A stretch of 64,000 nt of DNA, taken from NCBI RefSeq assembly GCF_001294535.1, contig NZ_LGIC01000087.1, positions 62,001-126,000 on the forward strand, read 5' to 3'. Both the position numbers and the translations under genes were made by a program. Positions 42,810 through 54,892 of the stretch are shown here, piece by piece (the first letter of the stretch is position 1; every line of letters starts with the position of its first letter). Below the pieces are notes generated by a model, which had not been told where the DNA came from, searched no databases, and saw only the letters and a list, made by a program, of their open reading frames with translations. This stretch comes from Cypionkella psychrotolerans. Lineage in GTDB: Bacteria; Pseudomonadota; Alphaproteobacteria; Rhodobacterales; Rhodobacteraceae.

Positions 42810-43997
42810 TCACCCCAAGGCAGCAACGCCCGGCAAAGTCTTCCCCTCCATCCATTCCAAAAATGCCCCGCCAGCGGTGGAAATAAAGGTGAAATCCTGC
42901 GCAGCCCCAGCCTGATTCAAAGCCGCCACCGTATCGCCCCCGCCCGCGACCGAAACCAGCTTGCCCGCCTTCGTCAACCTTGCCGCAGCCCGCGCCGCCG
43001 CATTGGTGGCCGCATTGAACGGCTCAATCTCAAACGCGCCCAGCGGCCCGTTCCAGATCAGCGTCTTGCAGCCCTCAAAAACCTTGGTCAGCGCCGCCAC
43101 AGTCTTCGGCCCCGCATCCAAAATCATCGCATCACTGGGGCAATCCTTGACGCCGACCGTCTCATTCGCAGCCCCCGCCTTAAACTCCCAAGCCACCACC
43201 ACATCCACCGGCAGATGGATCACACAGCCCGAAGCCTTGGCCTTCTCCACAATCTCCAACGCCGTCGCGGCCATATCCCGCTCGGCCAAGGATTTGCCGA
43301 CCTCGACCCCTTGGGCGACCAAAAAAGTGTTCGCCATGCCGCCGCCGATCACCAGATGATCAACCTTGCCGACCAGATTGCCCAGCAACTCCAGCTTGGT
43401 CGATACTTTCGCCCCGCCCACAACCGCCACCACAGGCCGTACCGGATCGCCCAAAGCCGCCTCCAGCGCCTTCAACTCCGCCTCCATCAACCGCCCCGCA
43501 GCCGAAGGCAACAGCGCCGCAATCCCAGCCGTCGAGGCATGGGCGCGATGTGCCGCCGAAAACGCATCATTCACAAACACATCGCCCAAAGCCGCCATCT
43601 CTGCCGCCAATTTCGGATCGTTCTTCTCCTCGCCGCCATGAAACCGGGTGTTCTCCAACAGCACCACATCGCCCTGCGCGGCCTCAGAAATCGCAGCTTT
43701 GGCGACATCGCCGACACAATCCGCACCGAACACAACCTTGCGCCCCAAAGCAGCCTCCAACGCGGGCTTCACACGGATAAGGCTCATCTCCGGTACAATC
43801 TTGCCCTTGGGCCGATCAAAATGCGCCAGCAGCACCACCTTGGCTCCGCGCGCGATCAGATCCTCAACCGTGGGCACGATTTTCTCGATCCGCGTCGCAT
43901 CGGTTACCACGCCATTTTCCATCGGCACGTTGATATCCACACGGGTCAGCACGGTCTTGCCGGCAAGGCCCATATCGTCGATCGTCTTCCAGGCCAT
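42810..43997 (-). CDS. pgk: Phosphoglycerate kinase
   Basis: 395-residue glycolytic kinase that makes ATP from 1,3-bisphosphoglycerate. [15 protein letters not shown] is the N-terminal substrate signature, followed by [58 protein letters not shown] and the C-terminal [14 protein letters not shown] 43997 with GGAGG five bases upstream is chosen instead of the long artefactual frame to 44756. It is divergent from the cyclophilin pair. Confidence 0.97.
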   Translation of the reverse strand: MAWKTIDDMGLAGKTVLTRVDINVPMENGVVTDATRIEKIVPTVEDLIARGAKVVLLAHFDRPKGKIVPEMSLIRVKPALEAALGRKVVFGADCVGDVAKAAISEAAQGDVVLLENTRFHGGEEKNDPKLAAEMAALGDVFVNDAFSAAHRAHASTAGIAALLPSAAGRLMEAELKALEAALGDPVRPVVAVVGGAKVSTKLELLGNLVGKVDHLVIGGGMANTFLVAQGVEVGKSLAERDMAATALEIVEKAKASGCVIHLPVDVVVAWEFKAGAANETVGVKDCPSDAMILDAGPKTVAALTKVFEGCKTLIWNGPLGAFEIEPFNAATNAAARAAARLTKAGKLVSVAGGGDTVAALNQAGAAQDFTFISTAGGAFLEWMEGKTLPGVAALG

Positions 43998-44120
43998 TGA
44001 TGCCTCCATAACTGTTTGCAACTGTTTCCGCCGATCTGGCGCATTCGTCAACCTATAGCCCTTTCCCTTCTGGCCTTGGATGGTTACTTTCCGCCCCAGA
44101 TCAAAATAAGGATTTGCCCC

Positions 44121-44630
44121 ATGGCCGAGATCAAAGACCCAGAGAACACCATCATCATCACCCTCAAGGACGGCGAGGTTGTGCTGGAGATGTTGCCAGA
44201 GATCGCACCGAAACATGTCGAGCGGATGAAAACCCTTGCACGGGCAAAGGCATACGACAATGTGTGCTTTCACCGCGTGATCGACGGTTTCATGGCGCAG
44301 ACCGGCGATGTCGCCAATGGCAACATGGAAAGCGACTTCAACCTGCGCCGCGCAGGCACGGGCGGGTCCGAGCATCCCGATCTGCCAGCAGAGTTTTCCG
44401 GCATCCCACATGACCGTGGCACCATTGGTGCGGCGCGTTCGTCCAGCCCAAACTCGGCCAACAGCCAGTTTTTCATCAACTTTTCCGACAACCACTTCCT
44501 GAACCGCCAATACACGGTCTATGGCCGCGTGATCAAAGGCATGGAGCATGTCGATAAAATCACCAAGGGCGAGCCGCCAGCAAATCCCGATCGCATGATC
44601 ACCGTGCGGGTGGCTGCCGATGTTGCGTAA
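44121..44630 (+). CDS. Cyclophilin-type peptidyl-prolyl isomerase, cytoplasmic
   Basis: 169-residue cyclophilin without signal peptide. The catalytic core is [14 protein letters not shown], with [14 protein letters not shown] and [15 protein letters not shown] typical of bacterial PpiB. It accelerates prolyl isomerisation. AAGGA lies upstream of ATG 44121. The 3' end overlaps the next cyclophilin gene by 11 nt, giving a cytoplasmic/periplasmic pair. Confidence 0.95.
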   Translation: MAEIKDPENTIIITLKDGEVVLEMLPEIAPKHVERMKTLARAKAYDNVCFHRVIDGFMAQTGDVANGNMESDFNLRRAGTGGSEHPDLPAEFSGIPHDRGTIGAARSSSPNSANSQFFINFSDNHFLNRQYTVYGRVIKGMEHVDKITKGEPPANPDRMITVRVAADVA

Positions 44631-45171
44631 CATCCTTGCAGCTTTGCTGCTGACCGCAGCGCCCGCTTTTGCCGAAGGCGACGGCCCCGGCCCGAACTTG
44701 GTGATCGAGGTTTCCGGTGCGGCCAAGGGCGAGATCGTGATTGATCTCGACACCAAAGACGCACCGAAACATGTCGCCCAAATCGTCGCTTTGGCGCAAA
44801 AAGGCGCTTACGACGGCGTGGTGTTCCACCGCGTCATTGACGGCTTCATGGCGCAAACGGGTGATGTGCAATACGGCAAAGCTGGCGGCGAGACTGGCCA
44901 AGCAGGCATGGGCGGCTCTGATATGCCGAACATTCCGGCGGAATTCTCGGCTGTGCCGTTTGAGCGTGGCACTGTTGGGATGGCCCGCTCGGCCGATCCT
45001 GACAGCGCCAACAGCCAATTCTTCATCATGTTCGCGCCGGGTGATTTCCTCAACGGCCAATACACCGTGGTTGGCAAGGTAATCAAAGGCATGGACGTGG
45101 TCGACGCCATCCAACGCGGCGAGCCACCAGCCAGCCCTGACGTAATGACGAAAGTCACCGTTCAGGAATAA
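44620..45171 (+). CDS. Cyclophilin-type peptidyl-prolyl isomerase, exported
   Basis: 183 residues with a Sec signal peptide ([20 protein letters not shown], cleavage after AFA). The mature part is a second cyclophilin ([51 protein letters not shown]) clearly related to the upstream copy, so the pair arose by duplication. It probably folds periplasmic proteins. An 11-nt overlap with the first gene indicates coupling; a bidirectional terminator follows. Confidence 0.95.
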   Translation: MLRNILAALLLTAAPAFAEGDGPGPNLVIEVSGAAKGEIVIDLDTKDAPKHVAQIVALAQKGAYDGVVFHRVIDGFMAQTGDVQYGKAGGETGQAGMGGSDMPNIPAEFSAVPFERGTVGMARSADPDSANSQFFIMFAPGDFLNGQYTVVGKVIKGMDVVDAIQRGEPPASPDVMTKVTVQE

Positions 45172-45210
45172 GAACGTCCATTCATATTGATGGAACATTT
45201 ATTCACAAAC

Positions 45211-45241
45211 AAAAAAGGGGGCCGGAACGGCCCCCTTTTTC
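45211..45241. terminator. Bidirectional terminator between the cyclophilins and tyrS
   Basis: GGGGGCCG (45217-45224) pairs with CGGCCCCC (45228-45235) with a 3-nt loop, flanked by six A on the left and five T on the right. Confidence 0.93.
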
Positions 45242-45259
45242 ATATTCTACATGAAAGCC

Positions 45260-46510
45260 TTAGTCCAAAATCACCAAAGCATGACGCTTCTTGCCCGCCG
45301 TCAGCTTTAACGGTTCCACCAGCATCCCAGCCCCCACGCGCAGGCCCGCATCGGTCACCACTTCGTCATTCATCCGCGCGCCGCCTTCTTGAATCAGCCG
45401 CTTGGCATCCTTACCCGTGGCCGCCAACCCTGCGCGCACGAACAGTTGCACGATGCCCAGACCCTCGGCCATTTCCGACGCCAACACCCGAAGAGTTGGC
45501 AAATCATCCCCCACGCCACCCTTCTCAAACACCTCGCGGGCTGTCGCCTCCGCAGCCAGAGCTGCCTCAGCCCCGTGCAGGAGGGTAGTCACCGCATTGG
45601 CCAGCACGATCTTGGCATCATTGATCGCTGAGCCTTGCAATGCGCCCAAGCGTTCACATTCCTCCAGCGACAATTCGGTATACAGCTTCAGGAACTTTCC
45701 GACATCGGCATCGGTGGTGTTGCGCCAGAACTGCCAGAACTCGTAGGGCGAATACATGTCGGCATTCAGCCAAACCGCCCCCGATTGCGATTTGCCCATC
45801 TTTTTGCCGTCGCTGGTGGTCAGCAGCGGTGAGGTCAAACCATAGACTTCATGGTCAATCACCCGGCGGGTCAGATCGACGCCGTTGACGATATTGCCCC
45901 ACTGATCGCTGCCACCCATCTGCACCAGACAGCCATAGCGGCGGTTCAGCTCCAGAAAGTCATAAGCCTGTAAAATCATATAGTTGAACTCAAGGAAGCT
46001 CAAACTCTGCTCCCGATCCAACCGCGATTTCACGCTCTCAAACGACAGCATACGGTTGACGCTGAAATGCTTGCCAATATCGCGCAGAAAGCCAAGGTAG
46101 TTCAGATCATCCAGCCATTCGGCATTGTTGACCATCACCGCATCGGTCGCGCCATCGCCAAACGTCACATAGGGCGAAAACGCCCGCTTGATCCCGGCGA
46201 TATTGTCATCAATCTGCGCGTTCGTCAGCAAAGGCCGCTCATCGGCGCGGAAACTAGGATCGCCCACCTTGGTCGTCCCGCCGCCCATCAGCACAATCGG
46301 CTTGCCACCGCACTTCTGCAACCAGCGGAGCATCATGATCTGGATCAGCGATCCGACATGCAGCGACTTTGCCGTGGCATCAAAACCGATATAGCCCGGC
46401 ACCGCGCCCTTGGCCAAAGCCTCGTCAAGCGCCTGATAGTCCGTGCAATCGGCAAGAAAGCCGCGGGTCATCATCACACGCATGAAATCAGATTTTGGAT
46501 GGTAGGTCAT
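45260..46510 (-). CDS. tyrS: Tyrosyl-tRNA synthetase
   Basis: 416-residue class I aminoacyl-tRNA synthetase. The HIGH-like motif is in [17 protein letters not shown] and the KMSKS-like motif in [42 protein letters not shown] is the tyrosine-binding part, and the C-terminal S4 domain ([20 protein letters not shown]) binds the tRNA. ATG 46510 is chosen over an in-frame start at 46579 that precedes the family N-terminus. It is divergent from anmK. Confidence 0.96.
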   Translation of the reverse strand: MTYHPKSDFMRVMMTRGFLADCTDYQALDEALAKGAVPGYIGFDATAKSLHVGSLIQIMMLRWLQKCGGKPIVLMGGGTTKVGDPSFRADERPLLTNAQIDDNIAGIKRAFSPYVTFGDGATDAVMVNNAEWLDDLNYLGFLRDIGKHFSVNRMLSFESVKSRLDREQSLSFLEFNYMILQAYDFLELNRRYGCLVQMGGSDQWGNIVNGVDLTRRVIDHEVYGLTSPLLTTSDGKKMGKSQSGAVWLNADMYSPYEFWQFWRNTTDADVGKFLKLYTELSLEECERLGALQGSAINDAKIVLANAVTTLLHGAEAALAAEATAREVFEKGGVGDDLPTLRVLASEMAEGLGIVQLFVRAGLAATGKDAKRLIQEGGARMNDEVVTDAGLRVGAGMLVEPLKLTAGKKRHALVILD

Positions 46511-46567
46511 GGCACACTCATGCTTTAAGGTCCGGGTGGTATAGCGGGCGAGGGGGCCAAGGGGAAG

Positions 46568-47662
46568 ATGGCGAAACAAGGTGCGATTTGGGTTTTAGGC
46601 ACAATGTCGGGCACTTCGCTGGATGGCGTTGATGCCGCCATGCTGCGCACCGATGGCCATGCGATCTTCGAGTTCGGCCCCGATGCCTACCGCCCCTATA
46701 CCGCCGCTGAGCAAGCCACCATCCGCAAAGCCTTCGGCCAATGGCCCGGCGATGCAGATGTGGCCGCGGCTGCCGAAGTCGTCGAAACTGCCCATGCCGA
46801 AATCCTCGCCCGCTTTTCCGGCGCCGAGATGATCGGCTTTCACGGCCAAACCCTTGCGCATGACCCGGCCCATGCCCGCACCCATCAGGCAGGCAACGGT
46901 CAGCTATTGGCCCAGACTCTAAACCTGCCCGTGGTCTGGGATTTCCGCTCCAGCGACGTGCAAATGGGCGGCCAGGGCGCGCCCTTGGCCCCGTTCTTTC
47001 ACTTTGCCTGTGCCAAATGGATCAAGGCAACCGACCCCCTCGCCATCCTCAACCTCGGTGGCGTCGGCAACATCACATGGATCGACCCAAGCCAGCCCAG
47101 TCCCGATTCCCCCGGTGCCCTCTTGGCGTTTGATACCGGCCCCGCCAACGCGCCCTTGAATGATCTGATGCAGATTCGCTTGGGCCTGACCCAAGATGCA
47201 GGTGGCGCATTGGCCGGAACGGGTCGCGTCGATGAAAAACTGGTACAAGCCTTCCTCGGCCAAGCCTATTTTCACAAAATTCCGCCGAAGTCGTTAGACC
47301 GCAATGACTTCCAAAAGTTCTTCAAGAAGACCCATAAACTCTCCAACGCCGATGCCGCCGCCACCCTGGCCGCCATCGCTGCCGCCTCGGTCGCCAAAGC
47401 CGCCGAACATTTCCCCCAACCCATCACCCGCCTACTCGTCGCCGGAGGAGGCCGCCACAACGCCACCATGGTGGCCCAGCTTACCCAACGTATGAACTGC
47501 ACCGTCGAACCCATTGAAACCGCAGGCCTAAATGGCGATATGTTGGAAGCGCAAGCCTTCGCCTATCTCGCCGCCCGCGTCGCCTACGGCCTGCCCACAT
47601 CCGCCCCCGGCACCACAGGCGTGCCCGCAGCCGTCGGCGGTGGCCAAATCAGCCGCCCCTAA
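46568..47662 (+). CDS. anmK: Anhydro-N-acetylmuramic acid kinase
   Basis: 364-residue ATP-dependent kinase that recycles cell-wall 1,6-anhydro-MurNAc to MurNAc-6-phosphate. The N-terminal [16 protein letters not shown] is diagnostic, with [36 protein letters not shown] and [10 protein letters not shown] further on. The length is typical. It starts at ATG 46568 with AAGGGGA upstream, 57 nt from the divergent tyrS. A copy of the dispersed repeat lies 26 nt after the stop codon. Confidence 0.96.
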   Translation: MAKQGAIWVLGTMSGTSLDGVDAAMLRTDGHAIFEFGPDAYRPYTAAEQATIRKAFGQWPGDADVAAAAEVVETAHAEILARFSGAEMIGFHGQTLAHDPAHARTHQAGNGQLLAQTLNLPVVWDFRSSDVQMGGQGAPLAPFFHFACAKWIKATDPLAILNLGGVGNITWIDPSQPSPDSPGALLAFDTGPANAPLNDLMQIRLGLTQDAGGALAGTGRVDEKLVQAFLGQAYFHKIPPKSLDRNDFQKFFKKTHKLSNADAAATLAAIAAASVAKAAEHFPQPITRLLVAGGGRHNATMVAQLTQRMNCTVEPIETAGLNGDMLEAQAFAYLAARVAYGLPTSAPGTTGVPAAVGGGQISRP

Positions 47663-47687
47663 TCCATAAAACTTAGCTAAAATTTCG

Positions 47688-47718
47688 TTGCTCTTTTTAA
47701 AATACTCCCGCCGGAGGC
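47688..47718 (-). repeat. Dispersed intergenic repeat, copy D (GCCTCCGGCGGGAG core)
   Basis: On the minus strand it reads GCCTCCGGCGGGAG followed by TATTTTAAAAAGAGCA, identical in core to the inner arms at 9869-9901 and 9957-9988. It lies between the convergent anmK and rarD genes. Confidence 0.8.
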
Positions 47719-47750
47719 ATCCGCAGCTTGCGACCTCGCAGCGCTGACGG

Positions 47751-48656
47751 CTACTTCCCCACAGCCCGCGCCTGCCGCACCATCGACACCGTATAAATCA
47801 CCAACGCCACCCAAATCATCGGAAACGCAATCATCTTGCCGCGACCAAACGGTTCACCAAAGACAAACACTGCCGTGAGGAAAATCATCGTCGGCGCGAT
47901 ATACTGCATGATGCCAATGGTGGAGAGCCGCAGCAGTTTCGCGCCATTGGCATAGACCATCAGCGGCACCGCCGTAACCAAACCGCAAGACAGCAGCAGC
48001 ACGGTATCCGCAGTCACTCCAGCCATGAAATGACTGCGCCCCGTGACCTGTGCCCAAATCACATAGGCCAGCGCAAACGGCAGCAGGATCAGCACCTCAA
48101 GGAAAAACCCTTGGTTCGGCCCAATCGGCAGCGACTTCTTCAGATACGCATATATCCCCCAAGTCACCGTCAACCCCAAAGCCACCAGCGGCAACTTGCC
48201 CGCCTCAACCGTCAGCACCAACACCGCCAAAGCCGCCAGCGCAATCGCCCACTTCTGCGCCACGCTCAACCGCTCTCCCAGCAGCATCGCTCCCAGAAAC
48301 ACCGAAAACAGCGGATTGATGTAATAGCCCAAAGCCGCATCCAGCGCGTGCCCCGCTCCAATCGACCAGACATAAATCCCCCAGTTGACCGAGATCAGCG
48401 CCGCCGTCGCGAAGCCCATCAGCAGCATCCTCGGCGTGCGCATGGCCACCCACAGATCCGCCGTCCGCCCCGTCGCCCACAATACCGCCCCTGCAATCGG
48501 GATCGACCAGATCACCCGATGCGCGATCACTTCCGCAGGCGAAATATGCGCTACCGCCTTCATGAAGATCGGCAAAAAACCCCACAATAGATAGGCGGTC
48601 AGCGCGAAACCAAAGCCGCGCAACGAGTCTTCATTCTTTGGGGGCAATTTTTCCAT
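47751..48656 (-). CDS. rarD: RarD-type EamA family transporter
   Basis: 301-residue inner-membrane protein with about ten hydrophobic segments. The features GFGFALTAYLLWGFLPIFMK, VIAHRVIWSIPIAG, GYYINPLFSVFLGAMLLGER and LLRLSTIGIMQYIAPTMIFL are typical of the RarD branch of the DMT superfamily. The transported compound is unknown. ATG 48656 is used; a GTG at 48686 is possible. It is convergent with anmK. Confidence 0.92.
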   Translation of the reverse strand: MEKLPPKNEDSLRGFGFALTAYLLWGFLPIFMKAVAHISPAEVIAHRVIWSIPIAGAVLWATGRTADLWVAMRTPRMLLMGFATAALISVNWGIYVWSIGAGHALDAALGYYINPLFSVFLGAMLLGERLSVAQKWAIALAALAVLVLTVEAGKLPLVALGLTVTWGIYAYLKKSLPIGPNQGFFLEVLILLPFALAYVIWAQVTGRSHFMAGVTADTVLLLSCGLVTAVPLMVYANGAKLLRLSTIGIMQYIAPTMIFLTAVFVFGEPFGRGKMIAFPMIWVALVIYTVSMVRQARAVGK

Positions 48657-48707
48657 GCCTCTAGCTATCCGCGCGAAGGCCCCCACGCCACGCCTAACTT
48701 GTAATCA

Positions 48708-49592
48708 TTACATTCGCCGCGCCAGATACCCCTTGGTGAACGCCGCATAGCCCTCCGCCGTCTCGCGCAACTCATCCTTCATCAACCGATGCAACGCGGG
48801 CAATTGATGAAACGGCACAGCCGGATAGACGTGGTGTTCGACATGATACGGCATGTTCCACGCCAGAAACCGCATCAGCGCAGTCGTAAAGGTGGTGCGG
48901 GTGTTCTCAAACATGTTCACCACTTGCGGGCAGTCGCCATGCTCGGCCAGCAGATACAGCCGAAGGGCGGGTTGGCCCAGCAGCACCGGCAGCAGCCAGA
49001 CCCAGAACAGCAGCGGGCTGATCAGCAAGCTGGCCAAAACCAGCGCGTAGCCCGCCAGCATCCAGCGCGCCTCGGCCACAATCCGGGGCAGGGCGCTGGC
49101 GGGCAGATACTCCCCCTCTGCCCGACCCCGCGCCAGATCAATGATCAGCCGCACCTCAGAAATCCAATAGGGCAAGCCCGAGACATGCCAGACCCAGGCC
49201 CTGATCCCGTTTGGTTTTTCCGAAGCCAACTCCGGGTCTTTGCCCCCCAGATTGGTCCAGCGGTGATGCGCCAGATGAAAGTAGCGAAACCATTGAAACG
49301 GCAGCAACAGCGCAAAGCCGCACAGGTGCCCCACCGACTCATTCAGCCGCTCGGAGGCAAACGGGGTCTTATGCGTTGCCTCATGCTCCAGCGTGAACAG
49401 GAAGACGAGCAGCACACCCTGCACTGGCAACAAAATCCACCATCCCGGAACGCCGAAACCAATCAGCGCACCCACGGCAAGGATAGCCCCCAGATGCCCC
49501 GCCAGATGCCAAAGCCCCACCCGATCCGACCGCGCAATCAGCCGCGCCCGCAGGTCTGGCGCAAGGTTTGCAACAAAGCTTTTGTGATCCAT
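48708..49592 (-). CDS. Membrane fatty acid desaturase / hydroxylase-type protein
   Basis: 294-residue membrane di-iron enzyme. The three histidine boxes are visible: HEATHKT, HLAHHRW and HVEHHVYP, among four or so hydrophobic segments. This arrangement fits fatty acid desaturases (PF00487), with the broader group also including hydroxylases and ketolases. Substrate and position of action are not visible. ATG 49592 (DHKSFVANLAPDLR) is chosen because the residues upstream look non-coding; the Shine-Dalgarno is weak. Confidence 0.88.
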   Translation of the reverse strand: MDHKSFVANLAPDLRARLIARSDRVGLWHLAGHLGAILAVGALIGFGVPGWWILLPVQGVLLVFLFTLEHEATHKTPFASERLNESVGHLCGFALLLPFQWFRYFHLAHHRWTNLGGKDPELASEKPNGIRAWVWHVSGLPYWISEVRLIIDLARGRAEGEYLPASALPRIVAEARWMLAGYALVLASLLISPLLFWVWLLPVLLGQPALRLYLLAEHGDCPQVVNMFENTRTTFTTALMRFLAWNMPYHVEHHVYPAVPFHQLPALHRLMKDELRETAEGYAAFTKGYLARRM

Positions 49593-49683
49593 CACCGCAA
49601 TCTGCCGCAGCCGATGACCCCACACAAGCCCCCCTTTCCAACCCTGAACCCCCATGCCACCTTGCACGAAAAAGGGAGTTCCC

Positions 49684-50754
49684 ATGCCGCAATCCGTCCT
49701 GATCATCGGCGCAGGTATCATCGGTGCCAGCCTTGCTTTTCGCCTGTCGCGCCAAGGCGCCACGGTGACGGTGTTAGAGGCCACATCCCCCGCCAGCGCC
49801 GCCTCTGGCCGCAGCTTCGGCTGGATCAACGCCAGCTTCTACGAGTCCCCCGCCCATCACCACCTGCGGGTTGAGGCTATGACCGCCCACCACCGTCTCG
49901 CCGCGCTGCTGCCCGATACTGCGCCAAACTGGCAAGGCACGCTTTGGTTCGAGGCTGAGGGCGCCGGCTTTGAGCAAAAAGCCACAGACCTCGCCGCCCT
50001 TGGCTATCCCACCAAGCCCATCGCCCGCGCCGAAATCGCTAAGCTAGAGCCCCACTTGGCCAATCCCCCAGCCCAAGCCCTGCATATCGCAACCGAAGGT
50101 GCCGTCGATACCGCAGCCCTGACCCGCGCCTTGCTCGCAGCCTCGGGGGCTAAAGTGCTAAGCGGTATCGCCGCCAAATCGCTGATTGAAAACGGCGGTC
50201 AGATCAAAGGCGCGCGCACGGCGATTGGTCCGTTCACCGCCGATCATACAGTGCTGGCCGCTGGCATTGCCACGCCCACACTGCTCACCCCACTCGGGCT
50301 TGATCTGCCAATGCTCATCCGCCCCGGCATCATGGTCTACACCAAACCTGTCGGCTGGCGCGTTAATCATATCCTCGTCACCCCCGATCAGGAAATGCGC
50401 CAAGATACCAGCGGCGCCATCCTTGCCCCCGGCATCGTCAACCACCAAGCGGATGCGTCAGACTCCATTGCTGATCCCGCCGCGATGGCCGAAGCCACGC
50501 TGCGCCGCCTGCGCGCCCGCTTCAACGCGCCCGATCTGACACTGGACCGCTTCGCCCTTGGCTATCGCCCGGTCCCCGCGGATGGCCTGCCGCTGATCGG
50601 CACTGTGCAACCGGGGCTTAGCCTCGCCGTGATGCACTCAGGGATAACCCTTTCCGCTTTGGCTGGAGAGGCTTTGGCGGCTGAAATCATGGGGCAGGGC
50701 GACCACCCCTTACTGGCCGATTTCCGCCCCAGCCGCTTGCTGAAGCCACTTTAA
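49684..50754 (+). CDS. FAD-dependent oxidoreductase of the D-amino acid oxidase family
   Basis: 356-residue DAO-type flavoprotein. The N-terminal dinucleotide motif VLIIGAGIIGASLAFRLSRQG is followed by the acidic strand end VTVLEA and SGRSFGWINASFYESP. The C-terminus has GYRPVPADGLPLIG and the HSGITLSALAGEALAAEI block that closes the FAD site. It probably oxidises an amino or imino acid; the substrate is unknown. GGGAG precedes ATG 49684. It diverges from the desaturase and converges with eno. Confidence 0.9.
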   Translation: MPQSVLIIGAGIIGASLAFRLSRQGATVTVLEATSPASAASGRSFGWINASFYESPAHHHLRVEAMTAHHRLAALLPDTAPNWQGTLWFEAEGAGFEQKATDLAALGYPTKPIARAEIAKLEPHLANPPAQALHIATEGAVDTAALTRALLAASGAKVLSGIAAKSLIENGGQIKGARTAIGPFTADHTVLAAGIATPTLLTPLGLDLPMLIRPGIMVYTKPVGWRVNHILVTPDQEMRQDTSGAILAPGIVNHQADASDSIADPAAMAEATLRRLRARFNAPDLTLDRFALGYRPVPADGLPLIGTVQPGLSLAVMHSGITLSALAGEALAAEIMGQGDHPLLADFRPSRLLKPL

Positions 50755-50758
50755 CCAC

Positions 50759-50793
50759 GAAAAAGCCACGCAAAGCGGAGCTCTGCGTGGCTT
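50759..50793 (-). terminator. Intrinsic terminator of eno
   Basis: On the minus strand AGCCACGCA-type arms (50764-50772 and 50784-50792) form a 9-bp stem and are followed by TTTTT. It lies 22 nt after the eno stop codon. Confidence 0.85.
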
Positions 50794-50814
50794 AAAAATC
50801 GCTATCAGAAACCC

Positions 50815-53029
<2,215 letters not shown>

Positions 53030-53032
53030 AAC

Positions 53033-53443
53033 TTATCCCTTCTTGACCGGAACGCCGAGCAGTTCCAGCCGGTGCCCGATCAACCGATAGCCCAACCGCG
53101 CCGCGATGCGCTCTTGCAGGGCCTCAATCTCGGGGTCCACGAATTCAATGACTTGCCCGGTGTTCACGTCAATAAGATGATCATGGTGATCGCGCTCTGC
53201 ATCTTCATAGCGTGCGCGGCCATCGCCAAACTCTAGCCGCTCCAGCAGGCCACATTCCTCAAACAGCTTCACCGTTCGGTACACGGTGGCGAGGGAAATC
53301 TTCGGGTCAACCTGTGCAGACCGCGCATAAAGTTCCTCAACATCCGGGTGATCCTCGGCCGCCGCGATCACCCTAGCGACCACGCGGCGCTGATCGGTCA
53401 TCCGCAAGCCCTTGGCGACCCCGCGTGAGATCAGATCCGACAT
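53033..53443 (-). CDS. Fur-family metalloregulator
   Basis: 136-residue regulator. The N-terminal winged helix (GLRMTDQRRVVARVIAAAE; ISLATVYRTVKLFEECGLL) binds DNA, and the C-terminal dimer domain has the metal-site phrase ERDHHDHLIDV and VIEFVDPEIEALQERIAARLGY. No C-terminal CxxC pair is seen. In Rhodobacterales proteins of this type are Fur/Mur regulators responding to iron or manganese; which metal is used cannot be told here. ATG 53443 has GGGGG upstream. It is divergent from the disrupted DMT gene and coupled to the downstream DMT exporter. Confidence 0.9.
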   Translation of the reverse strand: MSDLISRGVAKGLRMTDQRRVVARVIAAAEDHPDVEELYARSAQVDPKISLATVYRTVKLFEECGLLERLEFGDGRARYEDAERDHHDHLIDVNTGQVIEFVDPEIEALQERIAARLGYRLIGHRLELLGVPVKKG

Positions 53444-53572
53444 GACAAGGCCCCCTTCATTGCTCAGTTTGATACGCCGCATGTAAGGGAAACCGCGCCG
53501 TGCTGCCAGCGATTTTGCAGGACTTGACTTCACCTTGTCCCCCCCAGAGGTTGGCGCAAAAACGAGGGCGTG

Positions 53573-54448
53573 ATGCGCAAAGAGCGGCTGGACGGGGTAG
53601 GGCTGGCGGCGCTGATCGCGGTGACTTTCCTGTTGGCGGTCAACCAGATCGTTGTGAAAGAGGTCAATCACGGGTTACAGCCTGTGTTTTTCGCGGGCGC
53701 GCGCTCGGCTCTGGCGATCGTGTTCGTCTTTGCCTAGCTGAAGTATCGCGGGCTTTGGAGCCGGATTCGGCTGACCGATCTTGGCCCGGGGCTGGCGATT
53801 GGCGCGGTATTCGCCGCCGAGTTTCTGTACCTTTTCATGGCGCTTGACATGACCGCCGTGGGACGTGCCTCGGTGATCTTTTATTCGATGCCGCTTTGGC
53901 TGGCCGTGGCCGCGCATTTCTGGCTGCCGAATGAGCGCATCACCCGGCAGCGTGGAATCGGGCTGGGGCTGGCCTTCATCAGCGCGGCTTGGGCGATTCT
54001 GTCGAAAAGCCCCTCAGGACACGCCAGCATTGCGGGGGATCTTTTTGCTTTGGTCGGCGCTTGGGGCTGGGCCGGCACCGCGTTTCTGGCGCGCAAAACC
54101 CGGCTGCGTGACGCCGGCCCAGAAGCACAACTGTTCTGGATGGCACTGATTTCAGCACCAATTTTACTGGCAGCGGCCCCGTTCTTCGGCCCGCTGATCC
54201 GCGATGCAGAGCCCATTCACTGGATCTGGCTGGTGTTTCAGGCGGGGGTGATTGTGGCGGGGGTGTTCATCACTTGGCTGTGGTTGCTGTCGGTCTATCC
54301 GGCCTCGACCGTCGCCAGTTTTTCGTTTCTGACCCCGCTGTTCGCCATCGTTCTGGGATATTTTATTTTCGACGAAGCGTTGTCTTTTGGCCTCATCATG
54401 GCCGCTGGATTCGTCGCGGCGGGAATCGCGCTGATCAACCGGAGGTAG
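53573..54448 (+). pseudogene. DMT-superfamily transporter gene with in-frame amber stop at codon 55
   Basis: Frame from ATG 53573 (GAGGG upstream) reads MRKERLDGVGLAALIAV ... ARSALAIVFVFA, meets TAG at 53735-53737, and continues in the same frame as LKYRGLWSRIRLTDLG and on through a full EamA protein to 54448 (291 codons in all). The residue at the stop is where DMT proteins often have Trp or another bulky residue after helix 2, so a single TGG-to-TAG change would explain it. The rest is intact. Options are a recent pseudogene, a sequencing error, amber suppression, or use of a downstream start (for example 53837) to make a truncated protein, which would lack the first helices. Confidence 0.8.
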
Positions 54449-54457
54449 TGCGCGGCT

Positions 54458-54466
54458 TTATCCACA
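54458..54466 (+). promoter_or_regulatory. Consensus DnaA box upstream of nrdJ
   Basis: TTATCCACA matches the strong DnaA box exactly. It lies 435 nt before nrdJ and 10 nt after the DMT pseudogene. DnaA control of ribonucleotide reductase genes is known in other bacteria; here it is inferred from position. Confidence 0.55.
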
Positions 54467-54641
54467 GCCTGTGGAGGAATCAGCGACCTGCCACTGCATC
54501 TGAGCCAAACCATGCAAGCATGCCGTGATACTAGGGTTTTTGCGGCAGTTACGACGCCACATTAAGCGCGATTTTGCGGACAGAGCGGCAAAAAGGCTCA
54601 CGTCGGGGTGATGGCAGGGCTAGATATACGCCGCAGGTCAA

Positions 54642-54657
54642 GCACAAAATCTAGTGT
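54642..54657 (+). promoter_or_regulatory. NrdR box overlapping a putative nrdJ -10 element
   Basis: GCACAAAATCTAGTGT matches the 16-nt NrdR consensus at 14 of 16 positions. TATAAG (54657-54662) adjoins it and could be the -10 box. NrdR represses ribonucleotide reductase operons when dATP is plentiful. A second well-spaced box, usual for NrdR, was not found. The remaining interval 54449-54892 shows no gene and no clear cobalamin riboswitch. Confidence 0.65.
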
Positions 54658-54892
54658 ATAAGTGTAAAAAATCCGTTGATGCGGCGCCAGAATTGCGACA
54701 GTTTGACGACGCGCCACCCGCAGCCACAAGATGTAGTGCGCCCAGCGGAATGCCCAACCCTATGTTTGTGTCCCTCAACGGGGCCATCGCGCCCGAATTA
54801 GGTGGTGCGGCAAGCATGGGACGGCGGCGCGCAGGGATTTTGGGACACAGACGCGGTGCAGCAGACACCGCGCGAAAACATGGGACAGGCAG

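Noticed and set aside
42624-44000. 458-residue plus-strand frame antisense to pgk
   Set aside because: Arg/Gln/His-rich shadow; pgk is complete on the other strand.
54668-54892. Cobalamin riboswitch before nrdJ
   Set aside because: No B12-box-like conserved segment was found; the NrdR box explains control better.
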